A stretch of DNA of 64,000 nt from Bacillus pseudomycoides (GTDB lineage Bacteria; Bacillota; Bacilli; Bacillales; Bacillaceae_G): contig NZ_NVOY01000003.1 in the NCBI RefSeq assembly GCF_002551005.1, positions 239,040-303,039 on the forward strand. The letters run 5' to 3'. Each line of letters opens with the position of its first letter. Position 1 is the stretch's first letter. The position numbers and the translations under genes were made by a program. A model generated the notes under the pieces. The model did not search any database. It was given only the letters and a program-made list of their open reading frames with translations, and was not told the DNA's origin. Shown here piece by piece: positions 1 through 11,251 of this stretch.

Positions 1-316
1 AAAACAAGCAACTGTTGCTGATTTAACAATTGTCGTTGGTGACCCAAAAAGTAATAACTCTAACCGCCTTGCACAAGTATCTGAAGAAATTGCTAGTACA
101 AAAGCATACCGCGTTGCCGATGTAAGTGAGATCCAATTAGAATGGCTACAAGGTGTAGAAACAGTCGCTATTACAGCAGGGGCATCTACACCAACGCCTA
201 TTACAAAAGAAGTAATTGCATTTTTTGAACAGTACGATCCAACAAATCCTGCAACGTGGGAGCGTAAGCGAAACGTACCATTACAAAAAATCTTACCAAA
301 GGTTAAGGCAAAATAA
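1..316 (+). CDS. ispH: 4-hydroxy-3-methylbut-2-enyl diphosphate reductase, C-terminal part
   Basis: This is the 3' end of an open frame that enters from the left edge, with codons beginning at base 2 and a TAA at 314-316. The translated tail contains the [14 protein letters not shown] segment and ends PKVKAK, as I recall for Bacillus IspH (YqfP). IspH is a 4Fe-4S enzyme that carries out the last step of the MEP isoprenoid pathway, making IPP and DMAPP from HMBPP. The N-terminus and the first cluster cysteines lie outside the window. It converges on the nif3-like gene, as in other Bacillus genomes, which supports the call. Confidence 0.88.
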   Translation, partial: KQATVADLTIVVGDPKSNNSNRLAQVSEEIASTKAYRVADVSEIQLEWLQGVETVAITAGASTPTPITKEVIAFFEQYDPTNPATWERKRNVPLQKILPKVKAK

Positions 317-368
317 ACTTTCCATCAGTGAAAGTTTTATTGCTCGCAATTAGCGGAATAATACAAAC

Positions 369-407
369 AAATCCGTTATCTCATAAGATAACGGATTTTA
401 TTTTTTT
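369..407 (+). terminator. rho-independent terminator after ispH
   Basis: A perfect 12-bp stem (369-380 with 387-398, six-base loop) is followed by TTTTATTTTTTTC on the plus strand. It lies between the convergent ispH and nif3-like genes and may serve both, although the plus-strand U tract is much the better one. Confidence 0.9.
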
Positions 408-411
408 CATT

Positions 412-1533
412 CTATACAAATGTAAATGGATCTGTATGTAATTCTGAAGCATGTATACGCGCAGTAAATTTTTTCTCATCTACTTTTTCTTGCAATTGTT
501 TTTGTACACCTTTTTTCATTACTTTTTCCACGTTATGTCCTGGGTCTACGATATTTAATCCGAGCATCATCGCATCATGCGCAACGTGATAATACATATC
601 CCCTGTTACATATACGTCTGCCCCTTTAAACTTCGCTTGCTTTATATACTTATTTCCGTCTCCGCCAAGTACCGCTACTTTTTTCACCGTTTGCTGTAAG
701 TTACCGACAACACGAGCTCCCTTTACATCAAGGGATTGTTTCACATGTTCCGCAAATTGTTGTAATGTCATTTCTCGCGGCAAATATCCAATTTTTCCAA
801 GTCCCAACGTTTCACCTTTGTTTTCTAACGGATAAATATCGTATGCTACTTCTTCATACGGATGCGCTCCAAGCATTGCCTTCATGATTTTACGTTGCAA
901 CGACGCCGGGATAATCGTTTCAATACGAACTTCTTCTACCTGTTCTAAACGCCCTGTCTCTCCGATATACGGATTCGTTCCTTCTTGTGGTAAAAATGTA
1001 CCCTTGCCTTCACTATAAAACGTACAGTGACTATAATTTCCGATATACCCTGCTCCTGCATCACCGATTGCTTGACGTACTGTTTCTGCATGCGAAGAAG
1101 GAACAAATACAACTAGCTTCTTCATTTCTTCCGCATAAGTGGGAGCAAGCACCTCTGTTTCCTGCAATCCTAAAGCATCTGCCAATAAATCGTTCACACC
1201 GCCTTTTGCGATATCAACATTTGTATGAGCAGCATAAACTGCAATATCGTTTTTTATACACATTTCAATAATACGCCCGTACGCTTGCTCCGTATGAATT
1301 GCTTTAAGCGGATTAAAAATAAGCGGATGATGGGCAATAATTAAATTTACCCCTTTTTCAATTGCTTCTCGTACAACTTCTTCTGTTACATCAAGTGCAA
1401 TTAACACATTCTCTACCGATTTATTTAATGCCCCAATTTGCAATCCAACTTTATCACCTTCGACCGCTAAATGTTTCGGGTACATACTTTCAAACAAAGA
1501 AATGATTTCGTATCCATTAGGCGTTTTACTCAT
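412..1533 (-). CDS. Nif3-like dinuclear metal centre protein (YqfO family)
   Basis: The 373-residue protein belongs to the Nif3/YqfO/GTP cyclohydrolase I type 2 family, which forms hexameric toroids with a two-metal site. Metal-ligand motifs are visible: AHHPLIF at about 67-73 and the C-terminal GGDGNKYI...VTGDMYYHVAHDA segment. As in other Gram-positive members, an inserted PII/CutA-like domain separates the two halves (about residues 130-230). The biochemical role is unsettled. Its start overlaps the trmK stop by 4 bases (ATGA), so the two genes are almost certainly co-transcribed and translationally coupled. Confidence 0.9.
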   Translation of the reverse strand: MSKTPNGYEIISLFESMYPKHLAVEGDKVGLQIGALNKSVENVLIALDVTEEVVREAIEKGVNLIIAHHPLIFNPLKAIHTEQAYGRIIEMCIKNDIAVYAAHTNVDIAKGGVNDLLADALGLQETEVLAPTYAEEMKKLVVFVPSSHAETVRQAIGDAGAGYIGNYSHCTFYSEGKGTFLPQEGTNPYIGETGRLEQVEEVRIETIIPASLQRKIMKAMLGAHPYEEVAYDIYPLENKGETLGLGKIGYLPREMTLQQFAEHVKQSLDVKGARVVGNLQQTVKKVAVLGGDGNKYIKQAKFKGADVYVTGDMYYHVAHDAMMLGLNIVDPGHNVEKVMKKGVQKQLQEKVDEKKFTARIHASELHTDPFTFV

Positions 1534-2237
1534 GATAAAACCTCCTCAATCATACGGATCTTCTCAAGTACTTCTGCACGCTTCTCTTTTGTCTCTTCTG
1601 TTTCTGTTGCACGTTCTAATTGCTTACAAATATTTTCAAAGTTTTTTCGTTCACTTTCCCATTTTTCTACAAACACTTCATTTTTCTCTTTCATTAAAAA
1701 TGGTCCCATGAATAAAGCTTCTTCTTTTTTCTCATTGTAGGGTGCTAGAACATCGCCCTGTTCTCCTACTAAAATTTCGTAAATCTTTCCGTCTTCTTTT
1801 ACGATTTTTTCTTTTATTAATTCCCAACCATTCTCAATAAACCATTCACGAATATGATGTGCGGCGATGTTTGGTTGTAAAATTAAACGGGTTACACCCT
1901 TCAGCTTCTCTTTTCCATTTTCTAAAATATCACGAATTAACGCACCACCCATACCTGCAATTGTAATGACATCTACTTCACCTGGCGCGATGACTTCTAA
2001 ACCATTCCCTTTACGCACGCTTACTTTATCTTGCAAACCGCATTCTGCTACTGTAGCTTGTGCAGAACGAAATGGACCTTCTACAACCTCTCCTGCTACT
2101 GCCTGCACAGCAATATGATGTAAAATTGTATAGCAAGGTAAATAAGCATGATCCGAGCCAATATCTGCAACAGTGGAACCTGCTGGAATTTCAAGTGTCA
2201 CTTCTTCTAATCGTTTTGAAAGCTTTACTTCATTCAT
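1530..2237 (-). CDS. trmK: tRNA (adenine(22)-N(1))-methyltransferase
   Basis: The 235-residue protein is a Rossmann-fold, SAM-dependent methyltransferase of the TrmK (YqfN) family, which makes m1A22 in tRNA. The SAM-binding motif VADIGSDHAYLP lies at 23-34 and an IAGMGG motif follows near residue 95. The C-terminal part is charged and helical (KERKNFENICKQLE...), consistent with the coiled-coil tail of TrmK. The gene sits directly upstream of the nif3-like gene and downstream of the sigA/cccA block, as in B. subtilis. Confidence 0.92.
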   Translation of the reverse strand: MNEVKLSKRLEEVTLEIPAGSTVADIGSDHAYLPCYTILHHIAVQAVAGEVVEGPFRSAQATVAECGLQDKVSVRKGNGLEVIAPGEVDVITIAGMGGALIRDILENGKEKLKGVTRLILQPNIAAHHIREWFIENGWELIKEKIVKEDGKIYEILVGEQGDVLAPYNEKKEEALFMGPFLMKEKNEVFVEKWESERKNFENICKQLERATETEETKEKRAEVLEKIRMIEEVLS

Positions 2238-2363
2238 TTATTTCAATTGCTCCTTCTCTTTCAGTCTGTCTCCATGATAAAGAATTTATAGTTGTGATTG
2301 CAAGTAGATAAATCATTTTACTCTGTTTATAAACCATTTATTTTTAAATTCAATGTTTAGCAA

Positions 2364-2396
2364 ATAAAAAAGCTCTTTACTTAGGCGTAAAGAGCT
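2364..2396 (-). terminator. terminator of cccA
   Basis: On the minus strand, AGCTCTTTACGCCTAAGTAAAGAGCT forms a hairpin (2371-2396) followed by a T-rich run. It lies just past the cccA stop codon, separating cccA from trmK. Confidence 0.85.
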
Positions 2397-2412
2397 ACTA
2401 TGTAATCCACTA

Positions 2413-2772
2413 TTATTTTTTCTTTGATAGCCAATCCGCCACTTTAGATGCTTGATCCGCTGGAATAATACCTGGTGGCATATTTCCTCTTCCTTTTACA
2501 ATCACTTCTTGGATTTGATCTTTCGAAAGCTTACCGCCAACTTTTTGTAAATTAGGACCAACCGCCCCCTGTAATTGATCACCATGACAACTTGTACAAC
2601 TTTGTTTTACAATCTCTTCTGGTTTTGCAGCTGTTTGTGTCGTTTTTCCCCCGTTTTTCTTCGCGTCAGCTAGTTCCTTTGATTTATGCATGCCTTGAAA
2701 TGAAAATACAAACATAATAATAATTCCCAATACAGCAATAAGAGCAAATGGAATTAACGGATTACGCTTCAT
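2413..2772 (-). CDS. cccA: cytochrome c550, membrane-anchored
   Basis: The 119-residue protein has a short basic N-terminus, one membrane segment (about 7-26), a hydrophilic linker and a small cytochrome c domain. The heme-attachment motif CTSCH is at 59-63 and the likely axial methionine is M98 in GNMPPG. Size and architecture match Bacillus CccA (c550), an electron carrier on the outer face of the membrane. It is next to sigA, as in B. subtilis. An SD-like GAGGGGG lies upstream of the ATG, but spacing is long (about 13 bases). Confidence 0.93.
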   Translation of the reverse strand: MKRNPLIPFALIAVLGIIIMFVFSFQGMHKSKELADAKKNGGKTTQTAAKPEEIVKQSCTSCHGDQLQGAVGPNLQKVGGKLSKDQIQEVIVKGRGNMPPGIIPADQASKVADWLSKKK

Positions 2773-3111
2773 TTTTTCTTTTTCCCCCTCTATATCCCCT
2801 AATAGTTTGATGATTCAGTCATTTCTATTGTACTTGAAAACAATCTACCAGAAAAGACCAAACTACAATAAGTCAAAAATATTCCGTATATTCAATTAAT
2901 TACCTCGCTACAAATTCACGTAGTTTTTTGCTAAATATCCACTTTTCTCATCATAAGCAGTTACATTCTCCACATATTTTTGTTAAGAATACACAAAATT
3001 AATCGAAAAATCGAAAAATGACTATTTGCAAATCAAAAGACAATTCTGTAAAATAAATTACAAGAATTGTAATTGCTACTGACAAATAAAATTTAACAAA
3101 AATTAACAAAA
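2773..3111. other. intergenic region between cccA and sigA
   Basis: About 340 bases of AT-rich DNA without a credible reading frame. It must hold the cccA promoter; I could not pick convincing -35/-10 elements. The right-hand end merges into the sigA terminator. Confidence 0.6.
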
Positions 3112-3147
3112 GAAAAAAGTTTACTTCACATTAATGAAGTAAACTTT
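3112..3147 (-). terminator. terminator of sigA
   Basis: On the minus strand AAAGTTTACTTC pairs with GAAGTAAACTTT around a short loop (3116-3147), followed by a T-rich run. It lies immediately downstream of the sigA stop at 3158. Confidence 0.9.
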
Positions 3148-3157
3148 ACACAAAGCT

Positions 3158-4279
3158 CTATTCTAAGAAATCTTTCAAACGTTTGCTACGGCTTGGGTGC
3201 CTTAATTTACGAAGCGCTTTTGCTTCAATTTGACGAATACGCTCTCTCGTAACGCCGAATACTTTTCCAACTTCTTCAAGCGTACGAGTTCGTCCATCGT
3301 CTAAACCGAAGCGAAGACGAAGAACATTTTCTTCACGATCTGTCAATGTATCTAATACATCTTCTAATTGTTCTTTTAATAATTCATACGCTGCATGATC
3401 TGCAGGAGATGTTGCTTCTTGGTCTTCAATAAAATCACCTAAATGAGAGTCATCCTCTTCACCAATTGGTGTTTCAAGAGATACTGGCTCTTGGGCAATC
3501 TTTAAGATTTCGCGTACTTTTTCAGGAGCAAGATCCATTTCTTCGCCAATCTCTTCTGGAGACGGCTCACGACCTAAATCTTGTAATAATTGACGTTGAA
3601 CACGAATCAACTTATTAATTGTTTCAACCATATGAACTGGTATACGAATTGTTCTTGCTTGGTCCGCAATTGCACGTGTAATTGCTTGACGAATCCACCA
3701 CGTTGCATACGTACTAAATTTATACCCTTTGCGGTAATCAAACTTTTCAACAGCTTTAATTAGACCCATATTCCCTTCTTGAATTAAGTCTAAGAAAAGC
3801 ATACCGCGGCCAACATAACGTTTTGCAATACTTACAACTAGACGTAAGTTTGCTTCTGCAAGGCGGCGTTTCGCTTCTTCATCGCCTTCTTCAATACGTT
3901 TTGCAAGAGCAATTTCTTCTTCAGCAGATAGTAAGTCAACACGACCGATTTCTTTTAAGTACATACGGACAGGATCATTAATTTTCACACCTGGCGGTAC
4001 ACTTAAATCGTTTAAGTCAAACTCTTCTTCAGCTTTGGCTAATTGACGAGTATTTGGATCTTCATCACTGTCGCCAACTAAATCGATTCCTTGTTCACCT
4101 AAATATTCATAATATTCATCCATTTGATCAGATTCAATATCAAATCCGCTCATGCGTTCTGCAATCTCTTCATATGTAAGAACGCCACGTTTTTTTCCGA
4201 GCTCTGTGAGTTGCTCTTTCACTTGCTCAAGTGTCATATCAGTTTCAATTTGTTTAGAACGAGCTGGTTTATCAGCCAT
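3158..4279 (-). CDS. rpoD: RNA polymerase primary sigma factor SigA
   Basis: The 373-residue protein has the full primary sigma architecture: an acidic region 1.1 (1-95), region 1.2 (about 97-135, [11 protein letters not shown]), region 2 (136-205, with the -10-melting [14 protein letters not shown]), region 3 and region 4.2 with the -35-binding helix-turn-helix [20 protein letters not shown] (333-352). Length equals that of known B. cereus-group SigA. It follows dnaG in the classic macromolecular synthesis operon, and a strong AGGAGGGG-type SD precedes the ATG. Confidence 0.98.
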   Translation of the reverse strand: MADKPARSKQIETDMTLEQVKEQLTELGKKRGVLTYEEIAERMSGFDIESDQMDEYYEYLGEQGIDLVGDSDEDPNTRQLAKAEEEFDLNDLSVPPGVKINDPVRMYLKEIGRVDLLSAEEEIALAKRIEEGDEEAKRRLAEANLRLVVSIAKRYVGRGMLFLDLIQEGNMGLIKAVEKFDYRKGYKFSTYATWWIRQAITRAIADQARTIRIPVHMVETINKLIRVQRQLLQDLGREPSPEEIGEEMDLAPEKVREILKIAQEPVSLETPIGEEDDSHLGDFIEDQEATSPADHAAYELLKEQLEDVLDTLTDREENVLRLRFGLDDGRTRTLEEVGKVFGVTRERIRQIEAKALRKLRHPSRSKRLKDFLE

Positions 4280-4338
4280 TTGTTCCCCTCCTTACGCGAG
4301 ATACAAACAATGATTATAGTAAGTTTTTATACAAAAAG

Positions 4339-6135
4339 CTATTTTCTTGCTTTTCGTTTTTGCAAATATTCTTGGAAAAATCGTGCTGCTGCTAAATGAT
4401 CTTCTTTTTCCATTTGCTTCAGCGTAAAAATATTTTCCATTTTCTTTAACTTTTGCTTATGCCGACGCAGTGCGTCTACATTGCCATGAAGCAATTCTTC
4501 TGAGTACTCAGGATTAATCATTTCATCTGTTGAAATATTAGTTACAATATTTTTCAGCTTTTCATCAGAAAGCCAACTTAGAAAGTTTGCGACTGACGGT
4601 TCATTTCCCTTTTCATAATATGCGTATAGCTCATATAAAATCCCTTTATGTTCTTCTGTATGAAAATCTTCTATATGAGGTTCGATACGAAAAGCGATAT
4701 CTTCACTCTGCAACATGTGATAAATAAGCTCTCTTTCAGCTCTTTCAAAACCAGAAAATTTCGGTTTCACATGAACAATTTGAGAAGGCTGTGCAATTGG
4801 CTTTGTCTGTTTTTGCTGTGCCTTTTGTTCTTTGCGATATTGGTGCAATTGCCCCAGCAGTGTTTCCATTGAGTAAGCAAATTCCTGTGACAATGCCTTC
4901 AAATACGATTCCGCTTGCATTGCATCTTGCAATGACGCTAACTCTTTTAAAACACTTTTCACATAAGCTTCTTTTCCAGACTCATCTTGCAAATTTTTCC
5001 CTAAACGAAGATAATTTATTTTAAATCCAACAAAACTTATACTCGCTTGTACAAGTTTTTGAAACGCTGTTGTTCCATAACGCTGTACATACTCGTCAGG
5101 GTCTAATTTATCTGGCATAGAGACAACTTTCACTTCACAACCGGTTTGCAATAACAATTGTCCTGCTTTCATTGTTGCTTCTTGTCCTGCTTTATCACCA
5201 TCATAGCAAAGAACAACAGTTTCAACATTACGCCGCAAAAGCTTTGCCTGTTCCTCAGTTAAAGCAGTTCCCATCGTAGCAACCGATTCTTCGATCCCAC
5301 TTTTCACAGCAGCTAAAACATCCGCATATCCTTCAAAGAGAAGAACTTGTCCTCGTTTTCGAATAAATGACCTTGCTTGATGAAAGTTATATACCAGCTT
5401 GCTTTTATGAAAAATAGGTGTCTCTGGACTATTTAAATACTTAGGCGTATCATCACCTAATGCCCGTCCACTAAAAGCAGCTACTTTCCCTTGCAATGTA
5501 TGAATTGGAAATATAACTCGTCCACGAAAACGATCATGATAACTGCCATCCTTCTCACTGCGAACAAGTAATCCGGCTCGCTCCATAACAGCAGGTGAAA
5601 AACCTCGTTTTTGTAAGATTTTTGCCGCTGCATCCCAAGCAGGGGTGGCGTATCCAATTTCAAACTTTACAATCATTTCTTTTGTAATACCTCGCTCTAG
5701 TAAATACGCAAGCGGCTGTTTTCCTTCTTCTGTATTTACTAAGAGATGATGATAATACTTTTTCAAAAGCTCGTGGGCTTGCAACATAATCGTGCTATCA
5801 TCAGATATATTTTGTGTTTGCTCTATTTCTGATGTAAAGTTAGCAACAGGAATACCATTTCGCTCACCTAATTTTTGCGCAGCTTCCGCAAAAGACAGTC
5901 CGTCTATTTTCATTAAGAAAGAAAAAACATTTCCTCCTTCTCCACATCCGAAGCAATGAAAAATTTGCTTATCAGCGGAAACAGAAAACGACGGTGAGTT
6001 TTCGCCATGGAAAGGACAAAGTCCAAAATAATTTCGACCTTGTTTTTTAAGCTGTACATATTCACCAATCACTTCAACAATATCAGATGATGTACGAATT
6101 TGTTCTACAACTTCTTCGGGAATTCTGTTCCCCAT
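4339..6135 (-). CDS. dnaG: DNA primase
   Basis: The 598-residue primase makes RNA primers at the replication fork. The zinc-binding domain has the CHC2 ligands C40, H43, C61 and C64. The catalytic Toprim domain includes FEGYAD at 267-272 and YDGDKAG at 311-317. A C-terminal region from about 440 corresponds to the DnaB-helicase-interacting domain. It lies upstream of rpoD with 59 bases between them. In B. subtilis, sporulation promoters for sigA lie inside or near dnaG; none was identified here. Confidence 0.97.
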   Translation of the reverse strand: MGNRIPEEVVEQIRTSSDIVEVIGEYVQLKKQGRNYFGLCPFHGENSPSFSVSADKQIFHCFGCGEGGNVFSFLMKIDGLSFAEAAQKLGERNGIPVANFTSEIEQTQNISDDSTIMLQAHELLKKYYHHLLVNTEEGKQPLAYLLERGITKEMIVKFEIGYATPAWDAAAKILQKRGFSPAVMERAGLLVRSEKDGSYHDRFRGRVIFPIHTLQGKVAAFSGRALGDDTPKYLNSPETPIFHKSKLVYNFHQARSFIRKRGQVLLFEGYADVLAAVKSGIEESVATMGTALTEEQAKLLRRNVETVVLCYDGDKAGQEATMKAGQLLLQTGCEVKVVSMPDKLDPDEYVQRYGTTAFQKLVQASISFVGFKINYLRLGKNLQDESGKEAYVKSVLKELASLQDAMQAESYLKALSQEFAYSMETLLGQLHQYRKEQKAQQKQTKPIAQPSQIVHVKPKFSGFERAERELIYHMLQSEDIAFRIEPHIEDFHTEEHKGILYELYAYYEKGNEPSVANFLSWLSDEKLKNIVTNISTDEMINPEYSEELLHGNVDALRRHKQKLKKMENIFTLKQMEKEDHLAAARFFQEYLQKRKARK

Positions 6136-6173
6136 AACTCCATCTCCGTGTCGTATTTTGTATTCGATACAAA

Positions 6174-6632
6174 TTACAAGATTCCTTTATAATTCGACAA
6201 TATTTTTTCTGAATTTGCCAAAAAACATTGTCGATCGCATTTAGAAAAGGCTTTTGGCCCTTTTGTAAAGGTTCCTTGTCTGCGTAACTTCGCAGATACG
6301 TATCAACTATATAAAATTGTATCCATATGCTCATCGGTCACAATTGTGCCGCGCGGAGATAATACATAAACTCCTTTTTTGACAAGAAGACCAGCAAGTC
6401 CCATATCCTGTGTGATAACGAGATTTCCTGCTTCTGCACGCTGATAGATATAAAAATCCACCTCGTCTTGCGCAGAATCTACATATATCCAATTTCCCTT
6501 CTGACTTCTTGACTGATGGGCGTAGGATGCGATAAACCAAATATCGACATGAAATTTTGCACCGACTTGCATAATTTCTTCCTTCACTGGACATGCATCT
6601 GCATCAACATAAATTCGAGTGATGTTTTGCAT
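6174..6632 (-). pseudogene. YaiI/YqxD family (UPF0178, DUF188) gene with an in-frame TGA
   Basis: The first 109 codons encode a DUF188 protein with the family signature IYVDADACPVK (8-18). The frame is then stopped by TGA at 6303-6305. The same frame remains open and recognisably family-like for another 42 codons (YVSAKLRRQGTFTKGPKAF...), ending at TAA 6174-6176, and it restores the usual length of about 150 residues. The family has an arginine at the stop position (RY motif), so a single CGA-to-TGA change would explain it. Position between the PPDK regulator and dnaG is where B. subtilis has yqxD. The truncated product of 6303-6632 could still be made; TGA readthrough is another possibility. 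Confidence 0.8.
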
Positions 6633-6857
6633 ATTTCTCTATTCTACATCCCTTCTGTGAATCCTTCCATAATGTGCGTTTTCTTGTTCAGATTTTTGTC
6701 GATTTTACGTAAAAGCATGTCCTTGACAAAACCTATCACTAGTTTATTCTGAAAAATTGAAGTCTAAACGTAAAATGAATGTTTTTATCACAATTTTTTA
6801 TTATAATACATTTTTCTAAACTTAGCTACATGTCCTTTTAATTTTTATAGTGGAGTG

Positions 6858-6889
6858 AAAAAAGCACATTCACCTTTGGTAAATGTGCT
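6858..6889 (-). terminator. terminator of the PPDK regulator gene
   Basis: A 12-bp stem with one G-U pair (AGCACATTTACC / GGTGAATGTGCT) overlaps the stop codon and is followed by TTTTTT on the minus strand. It is nearly symmetrical and could also stop plus-strand transcription. Confidence 0.85.
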
Positions 6890-7700
6890 AAAACATTTTT
6901 TGGTTTTGCACTGCATTCACAATAATATTTGCCGTTTCTTCAATTGCCTTATTCGATACATCGATAACCGGGCAACCTATTCTACTTACAATCTGTTCAA
7001 AGTGTTTAATCTCTTCTTTAATACGTTCAATGTTTGCATAATTTGCTCCATCACTTAATCCAAGAGATTTTAAACGTTCTTTGCGAATATTATTTAATTT
7101 ATCAGGCGTTATTTTTAACCCAAAACATTTTTCTTTCGGCACATGGTATAATTCTTCTGGCGGATCCACTTCTGGTACAAGCGGAACGTTAGCAACCTTT
7201 AATCGCTTATTATGTGCTAAATATTGCGAAAGCGGTGTTTTCGATGTACGAGAAATTCCAATTAATACAATATCTGCTTTTAAAAGACCTCTTGAATCTC
7301 TACCATCGTCATATTTCACAGCAAATTCAATTGCCTCAATTTTTTTGAAATACTCTTCATCCAGCTTTCGTACAACCCCTGGCTCATATCTTGGAGTTTG
7401 TTTTGTTATATCTTCAATTTGATCGATAAGAGGACCGATAATATCATAAACTTCTACGCCTTCTTTTTCTGCTTCTTCTCGTAAATATTTTCTCATATCA
7501 GGCTTTACTAATGTAAAACAAATAAGAGCATTATTACTTTTGGCAATAGAAATAACTTCTTTTAACGTCCCTGTATCTTCTACATACGGCACACGTCTAA
7601 TATCCGGCGCAAATGGAAATTGTCCCATAGCTGCTCGAACAACTAAATCAGCTGTTTCTCCAACCGAATCAGATACGACATATACGATTTTACTATTCAT
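6888..7700 (-). CDS. pyruvate, phosphate dikinase regulatory protein (YqfL)
   Basis: The 270-residue protein belongs to the PPDK regulatory protein family (DUF299), bifunctional ADP-dependent kinase / Pi-dependent pyrophosphorylases. The P-loop-like GISRTSKT lies at 148-155. The N-terminal [11 protein letters not shown] motif is typical. In B. subtilis the orthologue YqfL is paired with CcpN and modulates its activity. The same pairing is seen here, with ccpN 29 bases upstream, so the two likely form one operon governing gluconeogenic genes. Confidence 0.93.
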   Translation of the reverse strand: MNSKIVYVVSDSVGETADLVVRAAMGQFPFAPDIRRVPYVEDTGTLKEVISIAKSNNALICFTLVKPDMRKYLREEAEKEGVEVYDIIGPLIDQIEDITKQTPRYEPGVVRKLDEEYFKKIEAIEFAVKYDDGRDSRGLLKADIVLIGISRTSKTPLSQYLAHNKRLKVANVPLVPEVDPPEELYHVPKEKCFGLKITPDKLNNIRKERLKSLGLSDGANYANIERIKEEIKHFEQIVSRIGCPVIDVSNKAIEETANIIVNAVQNQKMF

Positions 7701-7729
7701 TGCATTACCTCACTTTAAACAAATTGCCC

Positions 7730-8353
7730 TTACTCATGATTCACAAAATCAACGAATGCACGCGTAATATTTGTTTTTGTAATTCGACCAACAACTTCTA
7801 AACCCTGCTTCGTTTCCTTTACAACCGGAACAGAGTCAATCTGCTTTTCTATTAAATCCATTGCAACATCATACAAGCTATCTTCCTTACGACACATCGT
7901 AACATTCGGCATTCTTGTCATAATAATATTTACCGGTAATGACGCTAAATCCTGCTTTCCCAAGCTTGCTCTTAACAAATCTTTTCGAGAAACAACACCA
8001 ACTAACAATGTATTTTGATCAACGATAAATAAAGTGCCGACATCTTCTAAAAACATTGTACAAATCGCATCATATACCGAAACATTTTTATCAACCACAA
8101 CTGGTCTAGATTGATAATCTTGTACGATAATCTTCTTAACCGCTTCTGAAAGCAGTTGTCCACCTGTTTTTCCAGTGTAAAAATACCCAACACGAGGACG
8201 CGCTTCTAAATAGCCAGCCATCGTTAAAATAGCCAAATCTGGTCTTAGCGTTGCTCTCGTTAAATTTAATTGCTCAGCAATCGCTTCCCCTGTAATTGGA
8301 CCGTTGTCTTTTACAATCTGAATGATATGTTCTTGGCGCTTATTCAGTTCTAT
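7730..8353 (-). CDS. ccpN: CcpN-type repressor with HTH and two CBS domains
   Basis: The protein has an N-terminal winged helix-turn-helix (TGEAIAEQLNLTRATLRPDLAIL) followed by two CBS domains (about 85-205), as in CcpN (YqzB), the repressor of gapB and pckA in glucose. The first ATG (8369-8371) has no Shine-Dalgarno sequence. Translation of AAGGTGGTGAT, an almost perfect SD at 8358-8368, would start at ATA (8351-8353), giving M-ELNKRQE, which fits the B. subtilis N-terminus as I remember it. I therefore give the shorter gene of 207 residues; the ATG form has 213. Confidence 0.85.
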   Translation of the reverse strand: MELNKRQEHIIQIVKDNGPITGEAIAEQLNLTRATLRPDLAILTMAGYLEARPRVGYFYTGKTGGQLLSEAVKKIIVQDYQSRPVVVDKNVSVYDAICTMFLEDVGTLFIVDQNTLLVGVVSRKDLLRASLGKQDLASLPVNIIMTRMPNVTMCRKEDSLYDVAMDLIEKQIDSVPVVKETKQGLEVVGRITKTNITRAFVDFVNHE

Positions 8354-8443
8354 GATAATCACCACCTTCATTACAAAACGAAAAAAGTTATACTATCTCT
8401 TAAATATTATATACTAAATATATCATTCAAAAAAGAATGTATG

Positions 8444-8467
8444 TAAAAAGGACCTGAATTCGGTCCT
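8444..8467 (-). terminator. terminator of recO
   Basis: AGGACC-GAATTCA-GGTCCT followed by TTTTT on the minus strand, directly after the recO stop codon. It ends the era-yqzL-recO transcript before ccpN. Confidence 0.85.
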
Positions 8468-9214
8468 CTATATTTGAAATTTATCAAGTTGATCTAAAAA
8501 ACGTCTTGATTTCAAATATATCCCACAATATTCATCATAATACATATTCAATACTATGCGCATTTGTTTTTTTGTTTCTGCTTTCACAGAAACACTTCCA
8601 AGACGTGCTAAGTCGAAATGATAAAATAACCTAAGCAGCTTGTGAATAGCTTCGCTAATTGAAATACGGTACGGATCTTGCTCAGCGTGATATTTACACA
8701 GAAAGCCGCCTTCCCTAATGGAGAAGGCGACAAAATCTGTTGACTGGTGACAAATTGCACATGTATCAAAGTATGGGTTAAGCCCTAAAACTGGCAACAT
8801 CTTCGTTTGATAGATTAGCGCTAAAATTTCCGGGTCAACCCCTTCGCTCATATAATGCAACGTTTGATATAACATTTCGAATAAATACGGATTATGTTTT
8901 TTCTCTTCTGTCGCTTTATCAGTCAACTCAACAATAAATGACGCATAAGCAGTTAAAAATAAATCTTCACGAATTTCTCTCATAGAAGAAATAATCTCAC
9001 CTTGCTGCAATGTTCCTAAACCAGAACCCATTTGAATAAGAAAATGGCCATGAGTTAATAATTGAGAAATGGATGCCAATCTGCTTTTAGGCTTTTTAGC
9101 ACCTCTCGCCATCGCACTAACTTTCCCTAATTCACGAGAAAATATAGTTACAATTTTGTTTGTTTCTCCATAATCAATCGTTCGAATGACTATCCCCTCA
9201 ATTTTTTGAAACAT
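8468..9214 (-). CDS. recO: DNA repair protein RecO
   Basis: The 248-residue RecO has an N-terminal OB fold ([16 protein letters not shown]...) and a C-terminal zinc-binding region with CAIC and a later cysteine (FLCKYH). It loads RecA onto SSB-covered DNA together with RecR in the RecFOR pathway. An ATG nine codons upstream exists, but MFQKIEG is the family N-terminus and gives the usual B. cereus-group length. Genes for glycyl-tRNA synthetase (glyQS), which separate recO from ccpN in B. subtilis, are absent here. Confidence 0.95.
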   Translation of the reverse strand: MFQKIEGIVIRTIDYGETNKIVTIFSRELGKVSAMARGAKKPKSRLASISQLLTHGHFLIQMGSGLGTLQQGEIISSMREIREDLFLTAYASFIVELTDKATEEKKHNPYLFEMLYQTLHYMSEGVDPEILALIYQTKMLPVLGLNPYFDTCAICHQSTDFVAFSIREGGFLCKYHAEQDPYRISISEAIHKLLRLFYHFDLARLGSVSVKAETKKQMRIVLNMYYDEYCGIYLKSRRFLDQLDKFQI

Positions 9215-9247
9215 GTTCGTCACCATCCAAGGTTCGAACAAAATGGG

Positions 9248-9391
9248 TTAGGAAATTGGAGAATCTAGCTCTACTTGTATTTCTTCATGCTGTTGCATTT
9301 CATCTTCTACATTTTTTTCCATTTCCTTCAAAAGAAGATATGTTTCAATGCTTCCTGTTTTCGAGAAAACTTTCCAGGTAAAATCTAACAT
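9248..9391 (-). CDS. YqzL family small protein
   Basis: The 47-residue frame MLDFTWKVFSKTGSIETYLL... ends QVELDSPIS and matches the YqzL family, which lies between era and recO in Bacillus. An SD-like AGGTGGATTCTT precedes the ATG. Function is unknown. It is amphipathic and acidic at its C-terminus. Genomic context, reading frame and ribosome-binding site all agree. Confidence 0.88.
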   Translation of the reverse strand: MLDFTWKVFSKTGSIETYLLLKEMEKNVEDEMQQHEEIQVELDSPIS

Positions 9392-9503
9392 AAGAATCCA
9401 CCTTTCTCAGTGAGCGTTCATGTAATCCAATTTCTTTCTTTGCTATTAAAATGACCCATTTTGTTCATTTTCATGTGAGAAAAATTTTTCTAAATTATAC
9501 AGC

Positions 9504-9542
9504 TTTTATCCCGCAATTTGCGGGCAGTAAAAACGTTTCACT

Positions 9543-9546
<4 letters not shown>
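9504..9546. repeat. short intergenic repeat (family A, short form) at the end of era
   Basis: The plus strand reads TTTATCCCGC-aattt-GCGGGCAGTA...GTTTCACTTTAT. The CCCGC/GCGGG hairpin is at 9510-9524. Near-identical copies occur at 20878-20942 and 48945-49001. The final bases overlap the era stop codon. Confidence 0.8.

Positions 9547-11247
<1,701 letters not shown>

Positions 11248-11251
<4 letters not shown>

Noticed and set aside
6083-6334. 83-codon frame overlapping the YaiI/YqxD gene's 3' end, suggesting a frameshift
   Set aside because: It contains YLRSYADKEPLQKGQKPF, which vaguely resembles the family, but the original frame continues much better after the TGA, so the lesion is a nonsense change, not a frameshift.
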